From positions 248,001 through 312,000 of the forward strand of contig NZ_LQXM01000027.1 of NCBI RefSeq assembly GCF_001648555.1: a DNA stretch of 64,000 nt. The letters run 5' to 3'. Shown here piece by piece: positions 1 through 9,250 of this stretch; the stretch's first letter is position 1; each line of letters begins with the position of its first letter. Below the pieces are notes generated by a model. It saw only the letters and a program-made list of their open reading frames with translations, was not told the DNA's origin and did no database searches. The stretch comes from Rossellomorea aquimaris TF-12. GTDB taxonomy: Bacteria > Bacillota > Bacilli > Bacillales > Bacillaceae_B. The position numbers and the translations under genes were made by a program.

Positions 1-2135
1 GTTTCATAAGAATATCCCTTTTGTTTAGAACCTGATACAAAATGTTCTCTTTCTTGATCTAGTACATCCTTTTTCTTTTTCGAGACTGCTCTTCTCAGTA
101 AATCCGCTTCTCCTAATGAAAAACCGGCCATTTTAGAGGCGATTTGCATGATCTGTTCCTGATAAACGATGACCCCGTAGGTCATTTCAAGAATAGACTT
201 TAAATCTGGGTGCGGATATTCTACAGTTTCTTCTCCATGCTTTCGTTTTATATAAAGGGGGATATTCTCCATTGGACCTGGCCTATATAAAGCATTAACC
301 GCTACAATATCTTCAAAAGATGTTGGTTTTAACCTGGTTAATACATTTCTCATTCCTTCTGATTCGAGTTGGAATATCCCGTTGGTTTGACCCTTACTTA
401 ATAGCTCAAATGTCTTTTGGTCTTGAATCGGTATTTCTTTTAATGAAAAGTTTTTCTTGGCACCTCTTTGTACACTCTTCACAATTCCTTCTAGAATACT
501 CAGGTTACGAAGACCAAGAAAGTCCATTTTCAACAACCCGATTTCCTCTAAGGTGTCCATGGGAAATTGAGTGAGGTGAATACCCGTTGCACTGCCTTGA
601 ATGGGAACCCACTGCACTAACGGGCCTTCGCTGATCACCACTCCAGCTGCGTGTGTAGAGGTGTGTCTTGGAAGACCTTCAAGTTTAAGAGCTGTTTGAA
701 ATAGCTTTTTATACAATTCACTGCTTTCAATGATGCCTTTAAACTCTTTTGATCCTTTATAAGCTTCTCGCAAGGTAATACCCAGTTGGTTCGGTACCAG
801 CTTTGAAATTTGCTCCTGCTCCTTCATGTTCAACCCGAATACACGTCCGGTATCTCTTAGGGCAGCTTTGGCTGCGAATGTTCCAAACGTAATAATTTGG
901 GCAACATGTAAAGACCCATATTTCTTTTCTACATATTCAATGACTTCATCCCGTCTATGATCCGGAAAATCGATATCAATATCGGGCATGGATACTCGTT
1001 CAGGATTTAAAAAACGCTCAAATAACAGCTGATGCTTAATGGGGTCTACATCCGTAATACTTAGAGCGTATGAAACAAGAGAACCTGCTGCGGATCCTCT
1101 TCCTGGACCCGTTAAGATTCTTCTCTCTCTCGCAAATCTCATAAAGTCCCAAACAATAAGAAAATAATCAGCAAACCCCATTCTTCCAATAACGTCAAGT
1201 TCATAATCAAGTCGTTCTAAATATTCTTCTGAAACCGTTTCAAGCTTTTCACTTAGTCCTAGTTCGCATAGTCGAGTTAGTTCTCGTAGAGTCGACACAC
1301 CTTGTGGCAATGGGTACTTAGGGAGAAGCTGTTGATGAAAGGGAATGGTGACTTGACACTCTTCAGCAATTTTTATTGTATTTTCCAACTCAGTAACATG
1401 ATCGGAGAAGAGATTCACCATTTGATCCTTTGTCTTAAAGTAATACTCATGAGTCTGTAATACGTCTCGATCATCCTCTGACAGCTTTGCTCCATCTCGA
1501 ATAGCATTTACACATTCATGGGCAAAATGATCTTCCTGGTGTAAATACTGAACATCATTGGTTGCTACTACTCCCGTATCCGTTTTTTCTGCTATTTCTT
1601 TAATTAACGGAATAAGCTCTTCTTCTGAGGATATTCCGTGCTTTTGAATACTTATGTAAAATGAATGTTTCCCGAATATCTTTTGATACGTCTGAATCGT
1701 TTTCTTCGCTTGATCCTGCTCCCCATTTAATAGGAGTTCTTCTATCTCACCCTTCACTCCAGGAGTAATACCAATTAATCCATCACTATATGATTGAAGC
1801 CATTTTAAAGGAATTCCATGTTTAGATTTCGCTCCTATTACACTAGAAATCTTTAAAAGGTTTTGATATCCTGTCTGGTTTCTGACAAGAAGAATGAGGG
1901 GATAGGATTTTTCTCCATCTTCACTGGCTATATCTGCCGTTAATCCGATAATCGGTTTTATGTTTTCTTTTAGACATGCCTTGTAAAAAGGGACAGCAGC
2001 ATACATCATATTTCGATCGGTTAAAGCAACAGCTTTATACCCTAGCTCTTTTGCTCTATGTACTAGTCCATTTATGGATATAGTGCTTGATAGTAGACTA
2101 TAAGCGCTGGCTACTTGTAAATGAACAAACGACAT
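1..2135 (-). CDS. dnaE: DNA polymerase III subunit alpha, DnaE type (3' end outside window)
   Basis: Replicative DNA polymerase of the C family; in Bacillus, DnaE extends RNA primers before handing over to PolC. Only the first ~711 residues are inside the window; the gene runs off the left edge, where the frame is still open. The ATG at 2135 follows an AGGAAAAAGGG-type ribosome site. The N-terminus (MSFVHLQVASAYSLL, then ALTDRNMMYAA) is the PHP domain. MPDIDIDFPD starting near residue 383 carries the catalytic aspartates of the polymerase palm. It is divergent from ytrH, as in B. subtilis. The family is about 1,100 residues long. No disruption is visible. Confidence 0.96.
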   Translation of the reverse strand, partial: MSFVHLQVASAYSLLSSTISINGLVHRAKELGYKAVALTDRNMMYAAVPFYKACLKENIKPIIGLTADIASEDGEKSYPLILLVRNQTGYQNLLKISSVIGAKSKHGIPLKWLQSYSDGLIGITPGVKGEIEELLLNGEQDQAKKTIQTYQKIFGKHSFYISIQKHGISSEEELIPLIKEIAEKTDTGVVATNDVQYLHQEDHFAHECVNAIRDGAKLSEDDRDVLQTHEYYFKTKDQMVNLFSDHVTELENTIKIAEECQVTIPFHQQLLPKYPLPQGVSTLRELTRLCELGLSEKLETVSEEYLERLDYELDVIGRMGFADYFLIVWDFMRFARERRILTGPGRGSAAGSLVSYALSITDVDPIKHQLLFERFLNPERVSMPDIDIDFPDHRRDEVIEYVEKKYGSLHVAQIITFGTFAAKAALRDTGRVFGLNMKEQEQISKLVPNQLGITLREAYKGSKEFKGIIESSELYKKLFQTALKLEGLPRHTSTHAAGVVISEGPLVQWVPIQGSATGIHLTQFPMDTLEEIGLLKMDFLGLRNLSILEGIVKSVQRGAKKNFSLKEIPIQDQKTFELLSKGQTNGIFQLESEGMRNVLTRLKPTSFEDIVAVNALYRPGPMENIPLYIKRKHGEETVEYPHPDLKSILEMTYGVIVYQEQIMQIASKMAGFSLGEADLLRRAVSKKKKDVLDQEREHFVSGSKQKGYSYE

Positions 2136-2272
2136 GTTACGCACACCCTTTTTCCTCAATATACTTTCATTATAGGAAAGAAATCGAAAAAAAGAAAATA
2201 TGTTCTCCCTCATATCTTGTCTTCTGTTTCCATATAGTTATGGTAAAGACAAGGTTAAATGGAGATGATGAA

Positions 2273-2608
2273 ATGGCGGAAGCCTTCTTTCCAGAGTTAT
2301 TTAAAAGTTTTTTTATTGCATTTGGTGTTTTACTAGGAGGGTCTTTGTTAGGAGGATTAGCAGCCTTTGCCATGGGTCAGCCGTTCTTTTTTGAAATGAG
2401 TCGGCTATCAAGGTTTCTTCGTATATGGGCAATCATAGCAGCCATTGGGGGAACCTTTGATACGGTTTACAGCTTTGAAAAAGGATTTCTAAATGGAGAA
2501 ACGAAGGAAGTTTTCAAGCAATTTCTATTAATTCTTTCGGCATTAGGCGGGGCGAATACAGGTGCCATGATTATTACATGGCTGACACAGGAGCATCTTT
2601 CACCATGA
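2273..2608 (+). CDS. ytrH: YtrH-type sporulation membrane protein
   Basis: A 111-residue protein with about three hydrophobic stretches (around 10-32, 50-68 and 85-104), matching the length and character of B. subtilis YtrH, a small membrane protein needed for efficient sporulation. I chose the ATG at 2273 (MAEAFFPELF) because GGAGATG lies just upstream; the open frame extends further but that part is not YtrH-like. The stop overlaps the ytrI start (ATGA), so the two are translationally coupled. The pair sits divergently beside dnaE. The molecular role of the family is not established; the family assignment is from recognition of sequence and context. Confidence 0.88.
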   Translation: MAEAFFPELFKSFFIAFGVLLGGSLLGGLAAFAMGQPFFFEMSRLSRFLRIWAIIAAIGGTFDTVYSFEKGFLNGETKEVFKQFLLILSALGGANTGAMIITWLTQEHLSP

Positions 2609-3108
2609 GAATTCCACCTTATTATCGATTACCATCCTGGCAACGGTTCTTCTCAGGAATGGTCATCGGAGGAATCATCAGTTGGATTATCTTCCTTTTC
2701 ATGTATGGAACGATGCACGAAAAACAATCCACCCTTATAAAAGAACAAAAAAACCATATTAGTAAACTTGAAAATACATTGTCCTATCTTCAAGAGGAGT
2801 ACAAACAATTAAATACAGATAAGCAAGATGAATTAACGATACAGGAAGTAAAAATAAAAATCCTTAATAACACAAAAACCAAAGTGGAGTTATTAAGCAT
2901 TCACGAAACAGAGGATCGAATTAGTCAGGATCTTAGAAGCTTATTAACGAAGGACTTAGAAACCGTTTATCAAAATAAAGAGCTCATTCGAAAAATCATT
3001 GAAAACAAAACAGTGAAAATAGACGATAAAGCTTTCAGCCTGAAAGTAAAGGAAATGTACTTTTTTACGACCACGCAAATAACACTAGAATTGAGATATG
3101 AGAATTAA
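2605..3108 (+). CDS. ytrI: YtrI-type sporulation membrane protein
   Basis: A 167-residue protein with one membrane segment near residues 17-37, followed by a charged, probably coiled-coil region (about 45-120) and a C-terminal domain outside the membrane. The N-terminus MRIPPYYRLPSWQRFFSG is typical of YtrI. The ATG at 2605 overlaps the ytrH stop and has AGGAG at about 2589. In B. subtilis ytrH and ytrI form a sporulation operon; the arrangement is the same here. No clear terminator follows; a palindromic repeat element begins about 80 bases downstream. Confidence 0.88.
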   Translation: MRIPPYYRLPSWQRFFSGMVIGGIISWIIFLFMYGTMHEKQSTLIKEQKNHISKLENTLSYLQEEYKQLNTDKQDELTIQEVKIKILNNTKTKVELLSIHETEDRISQDLRSLLTKDLETVYQNKELIRKIIENKTVKIDDKAFSLKVKEMYFFTTTQITLELRYEN

Positions 3109-3187
3109 GGGGTTGTTGGGCTAGCAAGACAAGCATATGACATCAAGTTATTTAACGGTTTTCATTTCGGAACGATTGATGTTATTT

Positions 3188-3355
3188 AGCTCTGTTCAAT
3201 AAGTATGGAATATTTGATTGTAAGGGAATTCGCTCCCTTTCCGCGGACGAGCGGTCAAGCCTCCTCGCTTCGCTGCGGGGTCTTGCCTTACCCGTTTTTC
3301 CGCAGGAGTCTCGCAAATTCCCTTACAATCACTAGGAGATACCATGAACAGAGCT
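3188..3355. repeat. Dispersed GC-rich palindromic element, copy 1
   Basis: Imperfect long inverted repeat between the convergent ytrI and acetyltransferase genes. Outer arms AGCTCTGTTCA (3188) and TGAACAGAGCT (3345) enclose inner arms GATTGTAAGGGAATT and its near complement ending at 3331. The core has CTTTCCGCGG, GCCTCCTCG and CCGCAGGAGTC, shared with the other copies in this window. No open frame inside is credible. Confidence 0.8.
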
Positions 3356-3558
3356 ACAAGTAAAAAAGCTGATGTTTTACGTAAAGGCTCTACTAATGAT
3401 TATTGTTGATATACTTGGTTGGAAGCTACATGACTCCTGCAAGAATAGAGCGTCTAGAAATCCCTTTAAGAGTGAGCATCTTCTAACTGCAATCTATTTT
3501 TGTTTTTTCTCTAATGCATCAACAAAGTTTTTCAAATTGAGATTTTTACAAAGAACCT

Positions 3559-4107
3559 TTATTTATTCCATTCCTCTTTAAGAATAGCATAGAGGTACTC
3601 ACTTCCCCATTCTTCTTTGAACCAAATGTTTTGGATAAAGTGGCCTTCTCTTCTCATTCCGAGTCTTTCTAATAAGTTGATTGAAGGCTCATTTTTCACA
3701 TCCGTAATGGCGGTAATTCTATGTTTATTGTAGTCATGGAACAAGTGATTGAATAATCTATTCATGGCTTCATAGGCATAGCCTTCTCCTTGGAAACGAG
3801 GGTCTAGAGTAAAACCGATTTCTGCCTGCCTTGAATCATTTTCCAGGGTGTGGACAACGCAATCACCAATTAGTTCATTTGATTCTCTTAATTCTAATGC
3901 GATCTGATAATATCCACCAGGAGTATCAAATGAAGCTTGGGTCATTTCTTGTATGAACGTAACCCCTTGTTCTTTTGTGAAGTTTTCCCAGGATTGATAT
4001 CTTGCCACATTTGGATTTGATCGATATTGTACAAAACGATCCAAATCATCATCTTTAAATGCTCTTAATATTAATCGAGAGCTCTCGATAGTCTTAAATT
4101 TAACCAT
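3559..4107 (-). CDS. GNAT family N-acetyltransferase (RimJ/RimL-like)
   Basis: A 182-residue acetyl-CoA-dependent acetyltransferase of the RimJ/RimL type. The start (SSRLILRAFKDDDLDRF) is the usual first strand and helix. EIGFTLDPRFQGEGYAYEA near residues 96-114 is the acetyl-CoA pyrophosphate-binding motif A (Q/R-x-x-G-x-G/A), and NEPSINLLERLGM (about 140-152) is the motif B region. The ATG at 4107 has GAGGAGTATGAA upstream. It stands alone between two palindromic elements. The substrate cannot be told from sequence: ribosomal protein N-termini, antibiotics and small amines are all known for this group. Confidence 0.88.
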   Translation of the reverse strand: MVKFKTIESSRLILRAFKDDDLDRFVQYRSNPNVARYQSWENFTKEQGVTFIQEMTQASFDTPGGYYQIALELRESNELIGDCVVHTLENDSRQAEIGFTLDPRFQGEGYAYEAMNRLFNHLFHDYNKHRITAITDVKNEPSINLLERLGMRREGHFIQNIWFKEEWGSEYLYAILKEEWNK

Positions 4108-4147
4108 TTCATACTCCTCATTTCGGTTGATTTTTCATTTAAATGAC

Positions 4148-4196
4148 ATGAAAAAAATCGAGAATAAAGCCTTAGGGATTTACTCTCGATTTTTTA
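4148..4196. terminator. Bidirectional intrinsic terminator-like hairpin
   Basis: Arms AAAAATCGAGA and TCTCGATTTTTT with T-runs on both strands. It lies just upstream of the acetyltransferase start, so it would stop transcripts coming from nrnA. Confidence 0.6.
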
Positions 4197-4232
4197 TGCT
4201 ATTTTTAATGACGGCTATTTGAGAGAAGAAAG

Positions 4233-4365
4233 TAGTAGTTAATTTGCGCTCCAGGATGCTCGCTTTCCGCGGGGCGAGTGGTGAGCCTCCTCGGCTACGC
4301 CTGTGGGGTCTCACCTACACGCTTCTCCCACAGGAGTCTCGCACCTTCCGCTCCAATCAACTTTC
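4233..4365. repeat. Dispersed GC-rich palindromic element, copy 2
   Basis: Begins AGTAGTTAATTTGCGCTCC and ends GCTCCAATCAACTTTCT, with the core CTTTCCGCGGGG, GAGCCTCCTCGG, GGGGTCTCACC and CACAGGAGTC. Together with the adjacent AT-rich sequence it fills the gap 4108-4532, where I see no gene. Confidence 0.85.
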
Positions 4366-4532
4366 TAGGCATGGATCCATTTAAACATCTAAATTTAAAT
4401 AGATAGGTGGTATTTTTTTGTTGTGTACTCTAAATTCTGTTTTGTAAAACAGCCACCTTGCAAAAAGAGCGTTATTGATTAAACCCGTTTATCAGAACAG
4501 TTTCTTTTAGAATGATTAGGTTTATCAAAAAA

Positions 4533-5471
4533 TTAATAAGCTCTACAAGCCTCACTTAAGTCTTTTAACACTTCTTCTTTTTCTTCCCAAGAATAGATGG
4601 ATGCTCCAGCTGCCAGCGGGTGTCCTCCACCATTGTATTTTTTGGCAATGGTATTGATGACTGGACCTTTTGAGCGCAAGCGTACTCTGATTTGATCGTC
4701 TTCTTCAATAAAGAATACCCACGCTTTTATTCCTTTTACATTTCCTAATGTACTGACCAATAATGAAGCCTCTGAAGGAACGACATTAAATCTTTCCAGT
4801 ATATCTTTGGTCATGACCATGATGGCACTACCATCGCTATTCATTTCAAAATTTTGAAGAACATATCCATGAAGCTTTATAACATTAGAGTCCACTTCGT
4901 ACATTCTATTGAATAATTCATTTCGATCAAAATCATATTTAATGAGCTCTCCAGCGATATCGAATGTCGTTTGCGTGGTGCTTGGATAGAGAAATCTCCC
5001 TGTATCTCCTACAATTCCTGCGAACAGTAATCGTGCTCCATCATCAGGCAAGACCAAGCCTTTATCTTTTCCAAACTGATAGAATTCATAGATCATCTCA
5101 CTGACTGAGCTTGCAGAAGTATCAATCCACAAATAATCTCCATAAGGGTCTTCGTTAGGATGGTGATCAATTTTTACTAATTTGTCCCCTAATGAATACC
5201 GAGTGTCACAGATTCTTTCTTCATTCGCTGTATCGCAAACAATGATTAATGCTCCATGAAAAGTACTATCGTCAATGACATCTAATCGTTTTAGATAATG
5301 GAGAGTTTCTTCTTCTTTCCCCACAGCGTATATATTCTTTTCTGGAAAAGATGCTTTCAGCATTTCGACCAGACCACCTTGGGAACCGTAAGCATCCGGG
5401 TCAGGACGAACATGTCGGTGTACAATAATGGTTTCATACTGTTTTATTAGATTTAAAATCTGCTCTTTCAT
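4533..5471 (-). CDS. nrnA: Bifunctional oligoribonuclease / pAp phosphatase NrnA
   Basis: DHH-family phosphoesterase of 312 residues that degrades short RNA oligomers and dephosphorylates 3'-phosphoadenosine 5'-phosphate. HRHVRPDPDAYGSQGG near the N-terminus gives the first metal ligands, DTAN the second, KIDHHPNED the DHH motif, and YNGGGHPLAAGAS at the C-terminus is the DHHA1 substrate-binding motif. I chose the ATG at 5471 (MKEQILNLIKQYE) because AAAGGAGA precedes it and the length then fits the family; a longer frame upstream would overlap the ytpI leader. It is divergent from ytpI, as in B. subtilis (ytqI). Confidence 0.94.
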   Translation of the reverse strand: MKEQILNLIKQYETIIVHRHVRPDPDAYGSQGGLVEMLKASFPEKNIYAVGKEEETLHYLKRLDVIDDSTFHGALIIVCDTANEERICDTRYSLGDKLVKIDHHPNEDPYGDYLWIDTSASSVSEMIYEFYQFGKDKGLVLPDDGARLLFAGIVGDTGRFLYPSTTQTTFDIAGELIKYDFDRNELFNRMYEVDSNVIKLHGYVLQNFEMNSDGSAIMVMTKDILERFNVVPSEASLLVSTLGNVKGIKAWVFFIEEDDQIRVRLRSKGPVINTIAKKYNGGGHPLAAGASIYSWEEKEEVLKDLSEACRAY

Positions 5472-5562
5472 GGTATTCTCCTTTAAGTTAGAATTTTCAT
5501 TTGGCATTCTCTGCGTATATCTGTAAAATAGTAGCGAGAGATCAACAATGGAGGACAATTAT

Positions 5563-5868
5563 ATGTATTTTCTCGCTTTTTTCATCGTTCTTGCCTTTAC
5601 TTTTTATATTTTCTATAAGATAAAGCAAGTAAGAACTAGACGACCTATGGAAAAGAAATGGCTATCTGCCAAAGCAAGTATAGCTCTTGGACTTTTTGTA
5701 ACCTTATTTGGTTTAAATCAGTTGCTTCTTTTTCCTTCAACGATTACTTATTTTATAGGTGGACTCTTTATCCTTATCGGATTAGGAAGCTGCTGGGCAG
5801 GCTATAAGATGTACAAGCATGTTCTACCCTATGCTGAAAGAGAAGCAAAGGAACTGGATAATAAGTAA
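5563..5868 (+). CDS. ytpI: YtpI-family small membrane protein
   Basis: A 101-residue integral membrane protein with three hydrophobic segments (about 1-18, 40-58 and 65-85) and a conserved FYIFYKIK stretch after the first. GGAGG at 5550-5554 is placed correctly for the ATG at 5563; the ATG at 5548 overlaps that ribosome site and is rejected. The family is conserved next to nrnA in Bacillus, but its function is unknown. A strong terminator follows immediately. Confidence 0.85.
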   Translation: MYFLAFFIVLAFTFYIFYKIKQVRTRRPMEKKWLSAKASIALGLFVTLFGLNQLLLFPSTITYFIGGLFILIGLGSCWAGYKMYKHVLPYAEREAKELDNK

Positions 5869-5877
5869 GAGCATTTT

Positions 5878-5909
5878 AAGACTAGACTTTATTGATCTAG
5901 TCTTTTTTT
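5878..5909 (+). terminator. Intrinsic terminator of ytpI
   Basis: Stem AGACTAGA / TCTAGTCT followed by TTTTTTTG, ten bases after the ytpI stop. Confidence 0.85.
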
Positions 5910-5914
5910 GTTTG

Positions 5915-6112
5915 GCTCTTTTCGTAGAATTTGTTGCAAAAATAGATGAGAGTGGTTGATTTCCACTCCAGGTGCTCGCTTTCCGCGAGGCGTGAGTTGA
6001 GCCTCCTCGGGCTATGCCCTGCGGGTCTCAACTTTCACGCATTTCCCGCAGGAGTCGAGCACCTTCCGCTCCAATCAACTTAGTGTTAACTCAACAATCT
6101 TTGCGAAAAGAG
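5915..6112. repeat. Dispersed GC-rich palindromic element, copy 3, with outer arms
   Basis: The core at 5952-6080 has the family signature (CTTTCCGCGAGGCG, GAGCCTCCTCGG, CCCGCAGGAGTCGAGC, CCGCTCCAATCAACTT). It is enclosed by a second inverted repeat, GGCTCTTTTCGTAGAATTTG near 5914 and CAACAATCTTTGCGAAAAGAG near 6091. It lies between the convergent ytpI and ytoI. Confidence 0.8.
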
Positions 6113-6125
6113 GCTTCTGTTATGT

Positions 6126-7454
6126 CTAATGTCTATCAATTAGCTGACAGATCATCAGTGACTTTCCTACTAGCACTCCATCACTATAAACCTCTACATC
6201 TACTTTACCAAATTTCCTCCCTACATCGAGTACCTTAGGGTGAATTTCGAGTATGCTTTCCATTTGAACTGGTTTAATGAAATAGATTGTCATATTTTCA
6301 ATAACCAAGTCGCCTTTTTTATACGGCTTTAAGGCTCGATTGGCGGCCTCAGTCATAATCGTGGTGAACACACCATAAGATATGGTCCCGATGCCTGTCG
6401 TCATTTGAGGAGTTACGGCAAATTGATAGATTTCTTTATCTCCTCTTTTTTCACTTAAAACCTCGACTCCGCTACTGATGATATCATCAATGGTTTCTCC
6501 CACTTGAGGCTGTCGTTGAATCATTTGTAGGGCTTTTAAGACGTCCTGGCGGCTAATAATCCCTTGCAGCTTATTCTGATCATTCACAACGGGTAAAACT
6601 TCTATCCCTTCCCAAATCATCATATGAGCTGCAGAGGCAACGCTCGTATTAGGGCTGACGGATATTGGATTCTTCGACATGATTTTATCAATACCTGTGT
6701 ATTTTTCCTGTCCCATAATATCCTTTGAGGTAACCATTCCGTGCACTTTCATATTACGGTCCACTACCGGGAAACGACTGTGATAGGTGTATTGGTTTTT
6801 CTCATACCATTCTTCTAACGTATCATCTAAATGGAGATACACTGTGTTATCTGCTTTCGTTAGAATATCTTCTACTAGTACGATCTCTTTTTTAATTAAC
6901 TGATCATAGATGGCTCTATTAATCATGGTGGCGACTGTAAATGTGTCATATGAAGTAGACAGAATAGGAAGTTCTAATTCATCTGCTAGTTTTTTTACAT
7001 GATCTTCTGTATCGAAGCCACCGGTGATCAGGACTGCTGCTCCTGCTCTTAAGGCGTGCTCTTGTGCTTGTGTTCGATTCCCGATAATTAACAGGTTCCC
7101 GGCTTCGGTGTATCTCATCATTGCCTCAAGCTTCATGGCACCAATGACAAATTTGTTTAGCATTTTGTGTAAGCCTGATCTTCCACCGAGTACTTGTCCA
7201 TCAATAATATTGACGACCTCTGCATAGGTCAGTTTCTCGATATTTTCTTTCTTTTTTTGTTCAATTCGTATGGTTCCGACTCTTTCGATTGTACTGACGT
7301 ATCCTTTTGTTTCCGCGTCTTTTATTGCTCTATAAGCTGTTCCTTCACTAACGTTTAATGCTTTTGCAATTTGGCGAACAGAAATTTTTTCTCCAACCGG
7401 CAAGGTATCTATGTATTCAAGTATTTGTTCATGTTTAGTAGCCAAGCTTTTCAC
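6126..7454 (-). CDS. ytoI: YtoI: HTH-DRTGG-CBS-hotdog multidomain protein
   Basis: A 442-residue cytosolic protein. Residues ~1-60 are a winged helix-turn-helix of GntR type (VRQIAKALNVSEGTAYRAIK); ~75-180 a DRTGG domain; ~195-310 two CBS domains (MSKNPISVSPNTSVASAAHMM belongs to the second), which in other proteins bind adenosine nucleotides; ~315-435 a hotdog thioesterase-like fold. This matches B. subtilis YtoI in length and order. The start is a GTG at 7454 behind AAGAAGGGT. The role is unknown; the layout suggests a DNA-binding regulator or enzyme that senses a nucleotide or an acyl-CoA. That is inference. Confidence 0.9.
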   Translation of the reverse strand: MKSLATKHEQILEYIDTLPVGEKISVRQIAKALNVSEGTAYRAIKDAETKGYVSTIERVGTIRIEQKKKENIEKLTYAEVVNIIDGQVLGGRSGLHKMLNKFVIGAMKLEAMMRYTEAGNLLIIGNRTQAQEHALRAGAAVLITGGFDTEDHVKKLADELELPILSTSYDTFTVATMINRAIYDQLIKKEIVLVEDILTKADNTVYLHLDDTLEEWYEKNQYTYHSRFPVVDRNMKVHGMVTSKDIMGQEKYTGIDKIMSKNPISVSPNTSVASAAHMMIWEGIEVLPVVNDQNKLQGIISRQDVLKALQMIQRQPQVGETIDDIISSGVEVLSEKRGDKEIYQFAVTPQMTTGIGTISYGVFTTIMTEAANRALKPYKKGDLVIENMTIYFIKPVQMESILEIHPKVLDVGRKFGKVDVEVYSDGVLVGKSLMICQLIDRH

Positions 7455-7567
7455 CCTTCTTTATCACGTCCTGCTATATACGTTTATTATAATGTGAAAA
7501 GCCTTGTGTTTCAATTTTATCGGGACCGACAGAGTCGTCAGCCCCTTTGTTTTTTCTTATTTATCCG

Positions 7568-7813
7568 TTAGCCCAAGGAACGTACTTTCTTTTTTCTCGT
7601 TTGATTGATTGCCTTTATCCGGTTCCTTTTTGGGGTTCTTAACGGTGCATAAAGAATGGCAGCTAGGTTTCCAGCTATCACAAAAGTGGCAAGAACGAGC
7701 CAGCTGGCAGCAAACCATCCTTGCAGCCCTTCTGCAAAGATGGATAATCTCGGTGCTGCATAATAAATGAGAGCTCCTGTTATAAGTAAACAAAGAATGT
7801 ATCGTTGTTTCAC
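7568..7813 (-). CDS. Small two-helix membrane protein, unknown function
   Basis: An 81-residue protein with two hydrophobic segments (about 5-24 and 33-57) and a strongly basic tail (RTPKRNRIKAINQTRKKKVR). The start is GTG at 7813, well supported by GGAGGAG eight bases upstream. A competing frame (7557-7793) covers the same DNA but lacks a ribosome site. I do not recognise the family. It lies upstream of ytoI on the same strand, about 110 bases away, and may be cotranscribed with it. Confidence 0.68.
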   Translation of the reverse strand: MKQRYILCLLITGALIYYAAPRLSIFAEGLQGWFAASWLVLATFVIAGNLAAILYAPLRTPKRNRIKAINQTRKKKVRSLG

Positions 7814-7951
7814 ACTACTCCTCCTCTCTAAGCTTGTATTATGTATATGCTGTATGGTTGGAGATATTGTGTGAAATAATGATTTATTGATAATGGGGTT
7901 TATTTTAAGAGCTATCTTCTTAAAAAGTAGCTGCTATTTTAGAGGAGAGAG

Positions 7952-8084
7952 AAGTAGTTGATTTCGCTCCAGGATGCTCGCTTTCCGCGGGGCGGGCGGT
8001 GAGCCTCCTCGGCTGCGCCTGTGGGGTCTCACCTGTCCCGCTTTTCCCGCAGGAGTCGAGCATCTTCCGCTCCAATCAACTTTC
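7952..8084. repeat. Dispersed GC-rich palindromic element, copy 4
   Basis: Starts AGTAGTTGATTTCGCTCC and ends CCGCTCCAATCAACTTTCT, with the core CTTTCCGCGGGGCGGGCGG, GAGCCTCCTCGG and CCCGCAGGAGTCGAGC. It occupies the 547-base gap 7814-8360, which otherwise holds only AT-rich sequence and a terminator. Confidence 0.87.
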
Positions 8085-8309
8085 TCGGCGTATGTTTCTT
8101 AAATCATTCTAAAATAAACACAATAAACATTTAGAAAACTATTTTTCACATGATAGCTGTGGTAGGTTTCTAAATATGAACTAAAACTTCTGATTTGAAT
8201 AAAGGTTTTTTTAATATATAGCTCTGTCACAACTATTCTTATAAGTGGTTGACAGATCCCTTAGCAGAACTCATATGATAAAATAAAACTCCTTGAAATA
8301 AATACTTTT

Positions 8310-8356
8310 AAAAGGGGGGATGGTATAAAGTCCCCCTTTATGCCATCCCCCCCTTT
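8310..8356 (-). terminator. Intrinsic terminator of ytkL
   Basis: Very stable stem: AAAAGGGGGGATGG paired with CCATCCCCCCCTTTT, reading into a T-run on the minus strand just after the ytkL stop. Confidence 0.85.
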
Positions 8357-8360
8357 TCTA

Positions 8361-9038
8361 TTAATATTCGATTACATCTCCTGCGTTCATTACTTGACCT
8401 TCGCATTCTAGTAGTTCAACGAATTTGTTTGGGTCCTGCTTGATTGGCGGGAAGGTGTTATAGTGGATCGGTACCACTTTCTTTGCTTGTAGGAAGCTTG
8501 CAGCAGTGGCTGCATCTTCTGGTCCCATGGTGAAATTATCACCAATAGGTAGGAAAGCTAAATCGATTGGATGACGTTCACCGATTAGTTTCATGTCTGA
8601 AAATAAGCCGGTATCTCCAGCATGGTAGATGGTCTTTCCTTCGATCATTAACAGTAATCCTGCTGGCATTCCCATATAAATAATTTCGTTTCCATCTGTG
8701 ATGAGTCCAGAACCATGAAAGGCTTGAGTGAATTTCACTTTACCGAAATCAAACTCGTAGGCTCCACCGATATGCATAGGGTGGGTTTTGACTAATTGCC
8801 AGCTTAGATAGGTTGCCAATTCATGATTGGCGATAACCAATGAATCATTCTTTTTAGCTAACTCAACAGTGTCACCGACGTGATCATTATGTCCGTGGGT
8901 AAGAATAATCACATCTGGATGCTCATCCTCTACCTTTAGGTCGGTTAATTCATTTCCATTAATAAATGGATCAATTAATATGGTCTGATCTTTCGTTTTA
9001 ATTTTCACAACTGAATGTCCATGATATGAAATCTTCAT
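8361..9038 (-). CDS. ytkL: UPF0173 metal-dependent hydrolase YtkL
   Basis: Metallo-beta-lactamase-fold hydrolase of 225 residues (UPF0173). Metal ligands are visible as [11 protein letters not shown] near residue 46, the AFHGSG histidine in the middle, AGDTGLF and, near the C-terminus, IHYNTFPP. The start [12 protein letters not shown] is typical. GGAGGAGATTAT precedes the ATG at 9038. The physiological substrate is unknown. It has its own terminator, so it is probably monocistronic. Confidence 0.92.
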   Translation of the reverse strand: MKISYHGHSVVKIKTKDQTILIDPFINGNELTDLKVEDEHPDVIILTHGHNDHVGDTVELAKKNDSLVIANHELATYLSWQLVKTHPMHIGGAYEFDFGKVKFTQAFHGSGLITDGNEIIYMGMPAGLLLMIEGKTIYHAGDTGLFSDMKLIGERHPIDLAFLPIGDNFTMGPEDAATAASFLQAKKVVPIHYNTFPPIKQDPNKFVELLECEGQVMNAGDVIEY

Positions 9039-9206
9039 ATAATCTCCTCCAAAAACTTTAGTATCTAGTATAAGCTTCTATTATTTTCTTCTCTTTTTAT
9101 GGTATACCCGAATTTTAGCCATTTAAAAGTAGAAAAGACGATTTTTGTAAAAGGCACCCCTTCGACAATTTAGAAGCATTGATCAAACAAAGACCTGTGA
9201 ACAAAC

Positions 9207-9242
9207 AAAAGCCGACTAGAAGTAAAGCTTTCTAGTCGGCCC
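9207..9242 (-). terminator. Intrinsic terminator of ald
   Basis: Stem GCCGACTAGA / TCTAGTCGGC, followed by a TTTTG run in the minus-strand direction. Confidence 0.85.
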
Positions 9243-9250
9243 TTGGTGTT

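Noticed and set aside
3372-3581. Plus-strand frame of 69 codons after the first palindromic element
   Set aside because: No ribosome site, no family resemblance, and it overlaps the 3' end of the acetyltransferase gene.
6014-6238. Plus-strand frame of 74 codons
   Set aside because: Begins inside palindromic element copy 3 and continues antisense into the 3' end of ytoI; no ribosome site.
7557-7793. Alternative frame over the small membrane protein at 7568-7813
   Set aside because: The frame starting at GTG 7813 has GGAGGAG at the right distance and encodes two clear membrane segments; this one has neither.
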